A DNA stretch of 64,000 bases from Pseudomonas putida (GCF_001976065.1 NZ_MNAH01000001.1:849952-913951), one strand, 5' to 3'; shown: positions 9,445-19,255, numbered from the stretch's first letter. Made by a program: numbers and translations. Notes: generated by a model from the letters alone, not told the origin.

Positions 9445-10509
9445 ATGAATACATTTAGATGGATTGCGCTCACTGCGCTAATTTTGGCGTTGGCTGCCCC
9501 ATTCACCAGATCCGTCGTCGCCGCTGACTTTGTCGACGTGCTGTCGAGCCCCGCGATTCAGAGTGACAAGGCGATTGGCGGGGTGTTCACCGGGCTGACC
9601 CGTGCAGGTCAGCGCCTGGTCGCCGTGGGCCAACGCGGCCATATTTTTTATTCCGATGACAACGGCGTCCGCTGGCACCAGGCAGAAGTGCCGGTGAGTT
9701 CCGATCTGGTGGCCGTGCATTTTCCGAGCCCGACGCAGGGGTGGGCGGTCGGGCACGACGGCATTGTGTTGCACAGCGACAACAGTGGTGAAACCTGGAA
9801 GCGTCAGCTCGATGGCCGTCAGGTGGGGCAGATCATGCTCGAACATTTTCAGAGGCAAGAAGGGCAACAGCCCAACGATGCGTTATTGGTCGAGGCTCAA
9901 CGAATGGTCGATGAAGGGGCTGACAAACCTTTTCTGGACGTTTGGTTCGCCAATGATAAAACCGGATATATCGTCGGCGCGTTCAATCTGATTTTCCGCA
10001 CTGAAGACGGCGGCCGGAGCTGGGTTCCGTTGATGGATCGCACCGACAATCCGGGAGCACTGAATCTCTACGGGATACGAGCAATCGGCGATGACCTGTT
10101 CATTGTCGGTGAGCAAGGCCTGGTGTTGAAACTGGACTCGGCAACGCAACGCTTCATCAACATCCCGACGCCCTACAGCGGCAGCTATTTCGGCATAACC
10201 GGCAAGCCGGGCTCGGTGCTCGTCTATGGCCTGCGAGGCAATGTTTATCGCAGTGTCGATCACGGCGTGAACTGGGACAAGGTTGAACTGGGGCTGTCCT
10301 CAAGCATCACCGCGAGCACGATCACCGCCGACGGCCGAATCATCCTGGTCAGCCAGGCCGGGCATGTGCTTGTCAGCACCGACGACGGCGCCAGTTTCAC
10401 GCTAAAGCCACAAGACCGCCTGGAGCCCGCCGCTGCGGCGCAGGCCATCGCATCAGACGTCGTGGTGGTCGCGGGCGCACGGGGCTTGCGCCAGTTGCCC
10501 TTCGAATGA
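9445..10509 (+). CDS. YCF48/BNR-repeat-like exported protein
   Basis: 354 residues from the ATG at 9445 (the reading frame opens upstream in the terminator). A signal peptide ends near VVAADF. The mature part has repeated beta-propeller blades with motifs such as YSDDNGVRWHQAEVP, HSDNSGETWKRQLDG and RTEDGGRSWVPL (sxDxGxxW, the BNR/Asp-box pattern). This matches YCF48/photosystem II HCF136-like proteins that accompany RND pumps in DUF1302/DUF1329 loci. It likely acts in the periplasm as an adaptor or assembly factor for the pump encoded 38 bp downstream. That role is inferred from context. Confidence 0.85.
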   Translation: MNTFRWIALTALILALAAPFTRSVVAADFVDVLSSPAIQSDKAIGGVFTGLTRAGQRLVAVGQRGHIFYSDDNGVRWHQAEVPVSSDLVAVHFPSPTQGWAVGHDGIVLHSDNSGETWKRQLDGRQVGQIMLEHFQRQEGQQPNDALLVEAQRMVDEGADKPFLDVWFANDKTGYIVGAFNLIFRTEDGGRSWVPLMDRTDNPGALNLYGIRAIGDDLFIVGEQGLVLKLDSATQRFINIPTPYSGSYFGITGKPGSVLVYGLRGNVYRSVDHGVNWDKVELGLSSSITASTITADGRIILVSQAGHVLVSTDDGASFTLKPQDRLEPAAAAQAIASDVVVVAGARGLRQLPFE

Positions 10510-10547
10510 GCCCACATCCCACATAATAAAAAGAGACGAGCCACTTC

Positions 10548-12983
10548 ATGGGTAACTATAACCTCGATACGATGCCGGTGATCCGAGAGCTGAAGGGCTT
10601 CGATGCACGCTCCGGCAATGTCCTTGAACGCCTGATTTTCAACAACCGCCTGCTGGTGGTGCTGACCTGCCTGATCGTGACGGTATTGCTGAGCTATGTC
10701 GCGGCCACTGGGCTGATGCTCAATGCCAGCTTCGAAAAGATGATTCCGCAGAGTCAGCCGTACATCAAAAACTACCTTGAGAATCGTCAGGCGTTGCGCG
10801 GGCTGGGCAATACGGTTCGGGTGGTGGTGGAAAACACCGACGGCGACATCTACGACCCGAAATACCTGGAGGTGCTCAAGCAGGTTAATGACACCTTGTT
10901 CCTGACCCCGGGCGTGGACCGGGCCTGGATAAAGTCATTGTGGACGCCTGCCGTGCGCTGGACCGAGGTCACGGAGGAGGGCTTCCGTGGTGGCCCGGTC
11001 ATGCCGGACTCCTACGACGGCTCGGCCAGTGGGGTCGAGCAACTGCGCTTGAACATCGCCCGTTCCGGCATCATCGGCAGTCTTGTCGGCAATAATTTCA
11101 AATCGAGCATGATTGTGGTGCCGCTGCTGGAGAAGGATCCGGTCACGGGCGCAGCAATCGACTATCACCATTTTTCGCGGATGCTTGAAGAGCAGCTACG
11201 CAACAAGTTTGAGTTTGCCGGCAGTAGCGCGGTACACCTCGCCGGTGAAGAGGGCAAAGGCCCGATCAAGATCCGCGTGATCGGTTTCGCCAAACTGGTG
11301 GGCGATCTGATCGATGGCCTGATGCTGATCATGATGTACTTCGGTGCCGCAGCGCTGATCGCTACTGCCATCATCTTTGGCTTTACCCGTTGCGTGCGCA
11401 GCACCGCGCTGGTGATTCTGTGCTCGGTGGTTGCGGTGGTGTGGCAACTGGGCCTGATCACCTTGTTCGGTTATGTACTCGACCCGTTTTCGATTCTGGT
11501 GCCGTTTCTGGTGTTCGCCATCGGCGTGTCCCACGGTGCGCAAAAAATGAACGGGATCATGCAGGACGTCGGACGCGGCACCCATCAGTTGATCGCCGCG
11601 CGTTACACCTTCCGTCGTCTGTTCCTGGCCGGACTGACCGCATTGCTGGCCGATGCCGTGGGTTTTGCGGTGCTGATGCTGATCGACATTCCGGTGATCC
11701 AGGACCTGGCCGTCACCGCGAGCATTGGTGTGGCGGTCTTGATCTTTACCAACCTGGTGTTGCTGCCAGTGCTCCTGTCTTATTGGGGTGTCAGTCCCAA
11801 GGCGGCGGCGCGCAGCTTGCGTCAGGAAAGTCAGGAGCTGAAAGGGAAAGGGCTGGGCAATGTGTGGAGCCTGCTTGACCGCTTTACCGAGCGTCGTTGG
11901 GCAACAGTGGCGGTGGTGGTGGCCGGGTTGCTGGCGGTAGGTGGCTTCATGGTCAGCACGCATTTGAAAATTGGTGATCTCGATCCGGGCGCCCCCGAGC
12001 TGCGCGCCGACTCACGTTACAACCGCGACAACGCCTACATCACTGCCAACTATTCGCTGTCCAGCGACCAGTTTGCGGTCATGGTCAAAACCGCCAGCGA
12101 AGGTTGCCTGAAGTACGAAACCCTGGTGGAAGCCGATCGTCTCGGCTGGCTGCTGCAACAGCAACCGGGCGTGCAGACGACCGTGTCACTGGTCAACGCT
12201 GTGCGCCAGATCACGGCGGGTTCCTATGAGGGCAACCCGAAAATGCTGACCGTCGCGCGCAACCAGAACGTGTTGAACTACGGCGCGCAACAGGCCTCGG
12301 TGAACAACCCGGAACTGTTCGACAGTGATTGTTCAATGATGCCGGTGATCGCTTATCTCTCCGACCACAAGGCCGAAACCCTCGATCACGTGGTGAAAGT
12401 GGCCGATCAGTTCGCCCGTGAGCACAGCAACGACGATCGGCAGTTCATGCTCGCCGCCGGTAGCGCCGGGATCGAAGCGGCGACCAATATCGTCGTGCGC
12501 GACGCCAATCGCACCATGTTGTTTTACGTGTATGGCGCGGTGATCGTGCTGTGCTTCATCACCTTCCGCAGCTGGCGAGCGGTAGTGGTGGCGGTCGTGC
12601 CGTTGATGCTGACGTCGATTCTCTGCGAGGCGTTGATGGTCTGGCTGGGCATGGGCGTGAAGGTCGCGACCTTGCCGGTGATTGCCTTGGGTGTCGGCAT
12701 CGGTGTTGATTACGCGCTGTACCTGCTCAGCGTTCAATTGGCTCAGCAGCGTGCCGGTCTGTCGTTGACCGAAGCCTACAAAAACTCGGTGGCGTTCACT
12801 GGCAAAGTGGTGGCGCTGGTTGGCATCACCCTGGCGGCGGGCGTCATCACCTGGGCCTGGTCGCCGATCAAGTTCCAGGCCGACATGGGCATCCTGCTGA
12901 CGTTCATGTTCATCTGGAACATGGTCGGCGCCTTGGTGCTGATCCCGGCGCTGTCGCATTTCCTGCTCCGTCGCGCTCCTTGA
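10548..12983 (+). CDS. RND-superfamily MMPL-type transporter
   Basis: 811 residues. There is one membrane segment near residue 40, a large periplasmic domain, a block of about five segments (from LIDGLMLIMMYFGAAALIATAI), then the same arrangement repeated in the C-terminal half, ending with LTFMFIWNMVGALVLIPAL. This two-fold layout is that of MMPL/HpnN-like hydrophobe transporters. It moves lipids or other hydrophobic compounds by proton motive force. With DUF1302, DUF1329 and the YCF48-like protein it would form an envelope-spanning system. Direction of transport cannot be read from sequence. Confidence 0.9.
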   Translation: MGNYNLDTMPVIRELKGFDARSGNVLERLIFNNRLLVVLTCLIVTVLLSYVAATGLMLNASFEKMIPQSQPYIKNYLENRQALRGLGNTVRVVVENTDGDIYDPKYLEVLKQVNDTLFLTPGVDRAWIKSLWTPAVRWTEVTEEGFRGGPVMPDSYDGSASGVEQLRLNIARSGIIGSLVGNNFKSSMIVVPLLEKDPVTGAAIDYHHFSRMLEEQLRNKFEFAGSSAVHLAGEEGKGPIKIRVIGFAKLVGDLIDGLMLIMMYFGAAALIATAIIFGFTRCVRSTALVILCSVVAVVWQLGLITLFGYVLDPFSILVPFLVFAIGVSHGAQKMNGIMQDVGRGTHQLIAARYTFRRLFLAGLTALLADAVGFAVLMLIDIPVIQDLAVTASIGVAVLIFTNLVLLPVLLSYWGVSPKAAARSLRQESQELKGKGLGNVWSLLDRFTERRWATVAVVVAGLLAVGGFMVSTHLKIGDLDPGAPELRADSRYNRDNAYITANYSLSSDQFAVMVKTASEGCLKYETLVEADRLGWLLQQQPGVQTTVSLVNAVRQITAGSYEGNPKMLTVARNQNVLNYGAQQASVNNPELFDSDCSMMPVIAYLSDHKAETLDHVVKVADQFAREHSNDDRQFMLAAGSAGIEAATNIVVRDANRTMLFYVYGAVIVLCFITFRSWRAVVVAVVPLMLTSILCEALMVWLGMGVKVATLPVIALGVGIGVDYALYLLSVQLAQQRAGLSLTEAYKNSVAFTGKVVALVGITLAAGVITWAWSPIKFQADMGILLTFMFIWNMVGALVLIPALSHFLLRRAP

Positions 12984-13079
12984 AATGATTGCTTGCATGA
13001 TTTATCCGCTCCGCCACCTGTGAGTCTCTGCCGTTTCTGAAACATCGACATCAAACAAGAATAAAAGGAACACAAAACC

Positions 13080-14714
13080 ATGCTGGGCTTGATGCAAGAT
13101 CAACCGCTGTTGATTTCTTCCGTTCTGGAACATGCGCTGAAGGCGCATTCGCACACCGAAATTGCCTCACGTACGGCAGATGGAACGGTGCATCACTGCA
13201 CTTACGCCGACATCGGCGAACGCGCTAAACAAGTGGCCAATGCACTGGTTGCGTTGGGCGTGCAATCCGGCGATCGAATCGGAACCCTGGCCTGGAACGG
13301 TTACCGGCACATGGAATTGTATTTCGGTGTGTCGGGCATGGGCGCGGTACTGCATACGATCAACCCGCGGCTGTTCGCCGAGCAGATCGAATTCATCGCC
13401 AACCACGCCGAGGACCAGTACCTGCTTTTCGACCTGTCGTTCGCTGAGTTGGTCGAGCAGATCGCGCCGCGCCTGAAGACAGTCAAAGCGTTCATCGCTC
13501 TGTGTGAGCGGGAGCAAATGCCGGCAATCAATGTGCCTGGCTTGATGTGCTACGAAGACCTGATCGCCGGGCACAGCAACGACTTCATCTGGCCTGAGTT
13601 CGATGAGCGCACGGCATCGTCAATGTGCTACACCTCGGGTACCACTGGCAATCCAAAGGGTGTGCTGTATTCGCACCGTTCTTCGATCCTGCATTCGCTG
13701 GCGCTGTGTACCTCGGAGGGCTTCGGTCTATCGGCGGCGGATTCAGCGTTGTTGGTTGTGCCGATGTTCCACGTCAATGCCTGGGGAATGCCGTATGCCG
13801 CCGCAATGTGTGGGGCAAAATTGGTGTTGCCGGGCGCCGCACTTGACGGCGAGAGCCTCTACACGCTGATGCGAGATGAACAGGTGACCCTGGCGCTGGG
13901 TGTTCCGACGGTGTGGATGATGCTGCAACAACATGTCGAGACTCAGGCTCTGCAACCGGCGACAGAGCTGTGCCTGAACCGGGTGGTGATCGGCGGAGCC
14001 GCCGCGCCGTGCAGCCAGGTCGAGACGTTTGAAACCCGTTTCAATGCGCGTGTGTTGCATGCCTGGGGGATGACCGAGATGTCCCCGCTGGGCACCATCT
14101 GCAATCCGCTGCCCAAACACCGTGATGCTTCGCTGGAAGCAGTGCTCGACTTGCAGGCCAAACAAGGGCGGGCGTTGTTTGGGGTGTCGATGAAGATTGT
14201 CGATGAGCAAGGCGCTGAACTACCGCGAGACGGCAAGGCAAGCGGTCTTCTACTGGTCAAGGGACCATGGATCGCCAGCCAGTATTACGGCGGCGAGGGA
14301 GGGCAGATTCTTGATAGCGAGGGCTGGCTCGATACCGGTGACATCGCAACGATCGACACTGACGGCTACATGCAGATCACCGACCGCGCCAAGGACGTTA
14401 TCAAGTCGGGTGGCGAGTGGATTTCCTCGATTGATCTGGAAAACGCTGCCGTCAGTCACCCGGCCGTCGCCGAAGCGGCGGTGATCGGCATCCCTCATCC
14501 CAAATGGCAGGAACGGCCGTTGTTGGTGGTGGTGCTCAAACCTGGTAGAACCGCGAGCAAAGACGATCTGCTGACGGTGCTGCAAAGCCGCGTGGCGAAG
14601 TGGTGGCTGCCGGACGATGTGGCCTTCGTCGAAGCGCTGCCGCATACCGCCACCGGCAAATTGCAAAAGATGCAGCTTCGCGAACAGTTTCGCGACTTCA
14701 GATTTCATAGCTGA
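13080..14714 (+). CDS. Acyl-CoA ligase (AMP-forming, fatty-acid type)
   Basis: 544 residues, typical of long-chain acyl-CoA ligases. The AMP-binding signature MCYTSGTTGNPKGVLYSHRS is at about residue 180. Later come HAWGMTEMSPLG (A5), the GWLDTGDIATID motif (A7) and the C-terminal lysine region ATGKLQKMQLREQF. It activates a carboxylic acid as acyl-AMP and then acyl-CoA. It is 96 bp after the pump gene and probably in the same operon, so it may activate the imported acid. It ends 4 bp before the convergent maturase gene, with no terminator between them. Confidence 0.92.
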   Translation: MLGLMQDQPLLISSVLEHALKAHSHTEIASRTADGTVHHCTYADIGERAKQVANALVALGVQSGDRIGTLAWNGYRHMELYFGVSGMGAVLHTINPRLFAEQIEFIANHAEDQYLLFDLSFAELVEQIAPRLKTVKAFIALCEREQMPAINVPGLMCYEDLIAGHSNDFIWPEFDERTASSMCYTSGTTGNPKGVLYSHRSSILHSLALCTSEGFGLSAADSALLVVPMFHVNAWGMPYAAAMCGAKLVLPGAALDGESLYTLMRDEQVTLALGVPTVWMMLQQHVETQALQPATELCLNRVVIGGAAAPCSQVETFETRFNARVLHAWGMTEMSPLGTICNPLPKHRDASLEAVLDLQAKQGRALFGVSMKIVDEQGAELPRDGKASGLLLVKGPWIASQYYGGEGGQILDSEGWLDTGDIATIDTDGYMQITDRAKDVIKSGGEWISSIDLENAAVSHPAVAEAAVIGIPHPKWQERPLLVVVLKPGRTASKDDLLTVLQSRVAKWWLPDDVAFVEALPHTATGKLQKMQLREQFRDFRFHS

Positions 14715-14718
14715 AAGG

Positions 14719-15987
14719 CTATTTATCCAAGGGCACGATCAGCGGGCCGGCGAAGGCCTGCATGATCAACGCCACGGGTTGGTTGTGGCTGACCAGTTGG
14801 GCCATGGCGTTCATGTAGGGCGTCAGGTGACGAAAGTATTTCTTGTAGCTCGGACACAGATAGTTCAGACCCGGCTCGCCGTTGGGCGCGTTCATGAAGC
14901 GGTTTTTCGGGCATTCGCCATGGCAGGCGAAGCGGTAATCGCACTGCTGGCAATACGTCGGCAGTGTCTCTTCCTTGGCGGCGCCAAAGGCTTGTTGCGC
15001 AGCAGAGGCGAGTAGCAGGGCCGGATCATCGGTCTTCAAGTTGCCCAGCAAATACTCGGGATACATGTAGTGATCGCAGGAGTAGACGTTGCCGTCGTGC
15101 TCCACGATCGCCGCTTTGCCGCAGCGCGGGCTGAACAGGCACACCGAGGCCGGTAGCTGACACCATGAAGCCAGTGCCCACTCGAAGTTCATGACATGAA
15201 CCTCCCCGACGTCCTGGCGCACCCACTCGTCAAAAATCGTGATGAGAAAATCGCCATAGGCCTCGGGGGCAACCGTTTGCTCCGTCACCATCGCCGGCTC
15301 CGGCACCACGTGCAAGCGCAATTCCGGCGGGATAGCGAAATGCAGACCCAGACTGACCTGTAAGGCGCTTGGCACGCGTTCCACCACGGGATTGAACTGA
15401 ATATGACGAACGCCCTCTGACTTGAGGAATCGATAGATTTCCAAGGGGAATCTGGCGACATCGCGCGCCACGGTCACCAACACATTGAAGTCGACGCCAT
15501 GCCGCTTGAGCAGTTCGAGACCGTGCATCACGTCATCGAAACTGGAGCGTCCACGCTTGTCGGGGCGATAGAGGTCGTGAACGAATCGCGGGCCATCGAG
15601 GCTGATCCCCACCATGAAGCGTTCACGGGCGAGGAACGCGCACCAGTCGTCATTGAGTAACGTGCCATTGGTCTGCAACGTGTTGCGAATGACTTTGTTC
15701 CCCGCGAACTGGCGTTGATACAGGACCGCGCGCTGGAAAAAATCCAGCCCCAGCAACGTCGGTTCGCCGCCTTGCCAGGTAAATTCGACCTCAGGCGTGG
15801 GCTGGGCCTCGATGTAGCGCTGCACATACAGACGCAGCACCTCGTCGGTCATGCTGAAGCGTTCCCGAGGCGGGTAAAGCTGTTCTTTTTCGAGGTAGAA
15901 ACAGTAGCTGCAATCGAGGTTGCAGATCGGCCCGACGGGTTTGGCCATGAGATGCAAGCCCTGGGGCGGGGATTCGTGGGTAGGCAT
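14719..15987 (-). CDS. Anaerobic-type sulfatase-maturating radical SAM enzyme (anSME)
   Basis: 422 residues. The radical SAM cluster CxxxCxxC is at residues 22-29 (CNLDCSYC), followed by the GGEPTLLG motif. The C-terminal SPASM part has clustered cysteines (CGKAAIVEHDGNVYSCDHY, YCQQCDYRFACHGECPKNRF). These enzymes oxidise the active-site Ser or Cys of sulfatases to formylglycine in the cytoplasm before export. The gene is 58 bp downstream of a sulfatase with a Ser-type active site, so the pair fits exactly. It can also be grouped with AslB/ChuR-type maturases. Confidence 0.9.
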   Translation of the reverse strand: MPTHESPPQGLHLMAKPVGPICNLDCSYCFYLEKEQLYPPRERFSMTDEVLRLYVQRYIEAQPTPEVEFTWQGGEPTLLGLDFFQRAVLYQRQFAGNKVIRNTLQTNGTLLNDDWCAFLARERFMVGISLDGPRFVHDLYRPDKRGRSSFDDVMHGLELLKRHGVDFNVLVTVARDVARFPLEIYRFLKSEGVRHIQFNPVVERVPSALQVSLGLHFAIPPELRLHVVPEPAMVTEQTVAPEAYGDFLITIFDEWVRQDVGEVHVMNFEWALASWCQLPASVCLFSPRCGKAAIVEHDGNVYSCDHYMYPEYLLGNLKTDDPALLLASAAQQAFGAAKEETLPTYCQQCDYRFACHGECPKNRFMNAPNGEPGLNYLCPSYKKYFRHLTPYMNAMAQLVSHNQPVALIMQAFAGPLIVPLDK

Positions 15988-16045
15988 GGGGGCAGGGTCC
16001 GGGAGTCATCTGTTTGCCGCCCGGTTGTCCGGGCGGCATTGTGGG

Positions 16046-18409
16046 TCAAGGCAAATATGTCACGTGTACATCCTTGACCTTGCCGTTGAATGCGAAGGGC
16101 GCACGCTCGAAATAGTCCAGGGTGACGGGGGAGCCGAGGTCTTGAGCCACGTCGAAGGTTTCGCTGGCGGTGAACGTCAGTGCCGGAGTAAACGACGTCA
16201 CCCCTTTGGCGACTTCCTGCCCGTCAAGTCGCAGGCTCAGACTGGCCGGCGCTCCGGGCTTGGCTGACGACAGGGTCGTCAGCACTTCGATACTGACTTT
16301 GCCTGCGGGTACTCGTTCGGTCGAACGCAGTTTGACTCGAGAGATAGCCAGCGCGTTGTACTCGTAGTTCAGGAAACCGTCATCCATGTACAGGCTGACC
16401 CCGCCACCGATTCCGCCCAAGGCATACAACACGCCGGTGGCGTTAGCTGGAACCTCGGCGTCGACGAAAACTTTGCTGTTCTGATTGCGCAGGTTCGGGG
16501 CCGCAAATTCCGGAAAGCGCTGGACGCGATCGCTGAAATGCCATTCGCGTTGGCTGCTGGAGATTCGTGCGGTCGGATCGAGGAAGGGGTAGAGACCGGC
16601 ACCAATCGGATAGACATGGTTTGCCTTGGCCTGCACGTCAAACTCCGCCTTCAGCTCCGCAAGTTTTTGCGGATTGATCGCGGCTACATCGTTGGCCTGG
16701 GAGTAGTCGTTTTGCAGGTTGTAGAGCGACCATTGATCATTCGCCGGATTCCAGCCCATGAACTGCGCAAAACCTTGCACCCAGGGTTTGCGCGGGCCAA
16801 AAACCGAGGCCATCCAGCCATCCTTGTAGATGCCGCGACTGCCCAGGACTTCGAAGTATTGCGCCGGTTTTTTCGACTTCACCTGAGCGTCATTGAAGGT
16901 ATAGCGCAGGCTGATGCCATCCATGGGGTCCTGAGCGATACCGTTGACCTCTTTGGGTGGCATGATCGACAGCACGTCGTAGACCGTTGGGGCAATGTCG
17001 TTGACATGGTGAAATTGTCCGCGAACTCTGGCGTCGGCCTTGATCTGTTTCGGCCAGGAAACGGCCAGCGGCGTGCGCGTACCGCCGAAGTAACCAGCGA
17101 CCAGTTTAGTGCCAACGAATGGCCCTGATCCTGCCCAGGCCCACGCAGCGTTGTACATGCTTTCAAGTTTGGGACCGCCGAGCGCGGACAAGCCGCCATA
17201 CATCTCGTCGAGGACTTTCAGCTGCTGCTCTTTGGGAACTGGAATCCCGTTTTGGGCCAGCAACTCATTAATCGTGCCCTCCATCCCCTCGGAAGAAGCG
17301 CCGTTGTCGCTGAAGACATAAAAGATCAGCGTGTTGTCGCGCTTACCTTCACGCTCCAGTTCGTCGAGGATCTTGCCAGCCTGCGTGTCGGCATGTTCCA
17401 GGAAGCCGGCATACACCTCCATCAACCGAGCCTGATACTGTTTCTGTTCGGAAGACAAGCTATCCCAGGCTGGGAGTTCCGCCGGGCGTGGGGTGAGGAC
17501 GGCGTCCTGGGGGATAAAGCCCAGCGCTTTCTGGCGAGCGAACGTCTGCTCACGATAGGCATCCCAGCCACCGTCGAACTTGCCTTTGTATTTATCGGCC
17601 CATTGCGCATTCACCTGGTGCGGGCCATGTACGGCACCCGGTGTCCAATACATGAAAAATGGTTTTTCCGGCGCGTAGGTCTGATGGTCTTGCAGCCAGT
17701 TTACGGCCTGATTGGCGAGATCTTCGCTGAGGTGATATTTCGGATCTCGCGCCGGTTCGATTGGCGTTGTGTCGCGGTACAGACGCGGTTCGTACTGAGA
17801 GGTTTCGCCGGCCAGGAAACCGTAGAAATGTTCAAAACCGTAGGCCGTCGGCCATGTATCGAAAGGACCGGCCGCCGTGGTGTCCAGGGGGGGGGTGTTA
17901 TGCCATTTGCCAAACGCGGCGGTGCTGTAGCCATATTGCTTGAGCACCTCGGCCATGGTCACCGAGCTTTTGGGGATCTTGCCGGTGTAGCCTTCCCAAT
18001 CGGTGGCCAGCTCTGCGATGACGCCGTTGCCAACTCGGTGATGGTTGCGTCCGGTAAGCAAAGCGGCGCGAGTTGCGGAGCTGATGGCAGCGGTATGAAA
18101 AGCGTTGTAGCGCACACCGCTGTCGGCGACTCGACTCAGGGTCGGCGTATGGACTGCGCCGCCGACGGTGTCGGACTGCGCGAAGCCGGCGTCATCGAGC
18201 ATGATCACCAGAATATTGGGGGCCTCGGCAGGAAGGCGGGATTGCTGCTGACGTTTCTGGTGCTTCGATTCTTGCAGCGTCGGTTTGGCGTCACTGGCCG
18301 AAGGCGTCGGCGGGAAAGGCAGCGAGTCTTGTGCGGATGCGACCGAGCTGGCCAACAGTGCGCAGAGTTTCAGGGTGAAACGTCCGGCGGGTTGCAGCTT
18401 CTGGGACAT
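16046..18409 (-). CDS. Exported serine-type arylsulfatase
   Basis: 787 residues, with a signal peptide ending near ASA and ACGGAGA before the ATG. The metal site LDDAGF is near residues 71-76. The formylglycine motif reads S110-S-A-T-R114 followed by AALLTGR, the S-x-A-x-R form that needs a radical SAM maturase. The NSQPG-like ~150-residue C-terminal extension is common in large AtsA-like arylsulfatases. It cleaves sulfate monoesters in the periplasm. It lies between a cupin and the maturase, all minus strand, behind C-run/G-run box 2, which ties it to the putative thiolase regulon. A sulfated sterol or alcohol would be a fitting substrate, but this is not shown. Confidence 0.93.
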   Translation of the reverse strand: MSQKLQPAGRFTLKLCALLASSVASAQDSLPFPPTPSASDAKPTLQESKHQKRQQQSRLPAEAPNILVIMLDDAGFAQSDTVGGAVHTPTLSRVADSGVRYNAFHTAAISSATRAALLTGRNHHRVGNGVIAELATDWEGYTGKIPKSSVTMAEVLKQYGYSTAAFGKWHNTPPLDTTAAGPFDTWPTAYGFEHFYGFLAGETSQYEPRLYRDTTPIEPARDPKYHLSEDLANQAVNWLQDHQTYAPEKPFFMYWTPGAVHGPHQVNAQWADKYKGKFDGGWDAYREQTFARQKALGFIPQDAVLTPRPAELPAWDSLSSEQKQYQARLMEVYAGFLEHADTQAGKILDELEREGKRDNTLIFYVFSDNGASSEGMEGTINELLAQNGIPVPKEQQLKVLDEMYGGLSALGGPKLESMYNAAWAWAGSGPFVGTKLVAGYFGGTRTPLAVSWPKQIKADARVRGQFHHVNDIAPTVYDVLSIMPPKEVNGIAQDPMDGISLRYTFNDAQVKSKKPAQYFEVLGSRGIYKDGWMASVFGPRKPWVQGFAQFMGWNPANDQWSLYNLQNDYSQANDVAAINPQKLAELKAEFDVQAKANHVYPIGAGLYPFLDPTARISSSQREWHFSDRVQRFPEFAAPNLRNQNSKVFVDAEVPANATGVLYALGGIGGGVSLYMDDGFLNYEYNALAISRVKLRSTERVPAGKVSIEVLTTLSSAKPGAPASLSLRLDGQEVAKGVTSFTPALTFTASETFDVAQDLGSPVTLDYFERAPFAFNGKVKDVHVTYLP

Positions 18410-18488
18410 GGGTGTCTCCGTTTTTTATTCATTGCGACGGCGCAGCCGCCCGGTCGAACACCGGACGGCCGAGAGATTGGAGAGCAGG

Positions 18489-18965
18489 TCAGACCGCAAA
18501 GCTGGTGATGTCTTTGGGCTCGATATCATTGGCTTTGCAGAACGCCAGGTAACGATCCACGCTGGATTTCCAGTTCTCGATGGCCACGACGTTGTTGTTG
18601 TCGTCGTAATACAGCAGGTCGCCCTGGGTGATGTTCAAGGTGATCAGTTCATCACCATATTCAGTCAGCACGATCGGCGTATGGCTGGAACCTGCGGTTT
18701 CGAACACCACGCCGCCCTGTGTCGAGATCCAGTCGTGCTCCAGGTATTTCCAGCCACCCTTGACGGTGTAAACGATGACCGTGCCGGAGTGATAGTGCTT
18801 GGGCAGAGAAGACCCGGCCGGGGCCTTGAGCAGGGTGATGGTTTCCCCGCGAACCGGGTCGCATTTGATGTATTTGATGAAGATTTCATCACTGTAAGGT
18901 GCGAACGGAACCCACGGCAGGTCCTCGTCGTTGATGGAGGAGGTGTCGATGTTTTCATAAAACAT
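18489..18965 (-). CDS. Cupin protein of the 2,4'-dihydroxyacetophenone dioxygenase type
   Basis: 158 residues. The metal-binding half-site LPKHYHSGTVIVYTVKGGW with its His pair and the later ETAGSSHTPIV stretch define a single cupin domain. Overall it resembles proteins annotated as 2,4'-dihydroxyacetophenone dioxygenase. That enzyme uses one iron to cleave a carbonyl-carbon bond, but many relatives have no assigned reaction. It heads the cupin-sulfatase-maturase operon, with box 2 ending 76 bp before its start. No signal peptide is seen, so it is cytoplasmic. Confidence 0.75.
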   Translation of the reverse strand: MFYENIDTSSINDEDLPWVPFAPYSDEIFIKYIKCDPVRGETITLLKAPAGSSLPKHYHSGTVIVYTVKGGWKYLEHDWISTQGGVVFETAGSSHTPIVLTEYGDELITLNITQGDLLYYDDNNNVVAIENWKSSVDRYLAFCKANDIEPKDITSFAV

Positions 18966-19040
18966 GCTTGTTGTTCTCTATTGGACGGTGGAAGGAACTG
19001 CGCGGTGTATTAAGAGCATCGTGAACAAACCGTGCTCACA

Positions 19041-19064
19041 CCGCCCCCCTCTTGAGGAGGGGTA
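19041..19064. promoter_or_regulatory. C-run/G-run box 2, before the cupin-sulfatase operon
   Basis: On the plus strand CCGCCCCCC, TCTTGA, then GGAGGGGTA. Read on the minus strand it points towards the cupin gene, 76 bp away, and shares TACCCC...GGGGGGCGG with box 1. A TTAATAC hexamer-like stretch lies further downstream on the minus strand at about 19007-19013. A separate perfect 7-bp hairpin (CGCGGCA/TGCCGCG) is at 19085-19105. Confidence 0.55.
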
Positions 19065-19173
19065 TCCATCCAATGGCGTTGAATCGCGGCATTCGGAGTG
19101 CCGCGCAAATAACGCCAAAACAACAATATCTACGGTTTGCGGCCACCGTCGGCCTTTGGGTGATCAAATCGGA

Positions 19174-19253
19174 CGTCAGGGCCTCTGCGAAACCCTGACG
19201 CTCCGGTTTAGCGGCGGCATGCCAGCGCCGTCCGCTGCAACTGGTCGTTAGGC
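19174..19253 (-). repeat. attC-like imperfect inverted repeat plus hairpin after the DUF1254 gene
   Basis: Two bases past the DUF1254 stop codon, the minus strand reads GCCTAAC, which fits the integron R'' core. About 50 bp later is GTCAGGG, close to but not matching the R' consensus GTTRRRY. Between them AGCGG(A)CGG pairs with CCGCCGCT with one unpaired A, as in attC arms. Beyond it, CGTCAGGG and CCCTGACG form a perfect 8-bp hairpin (19174-19200). It may be a degenerate cassette recombination site or a simple structured terminator. The altered GTT makes it unlikely to recombine today. Confidence 0.4.
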
Positions 19254-19255
19254 GC

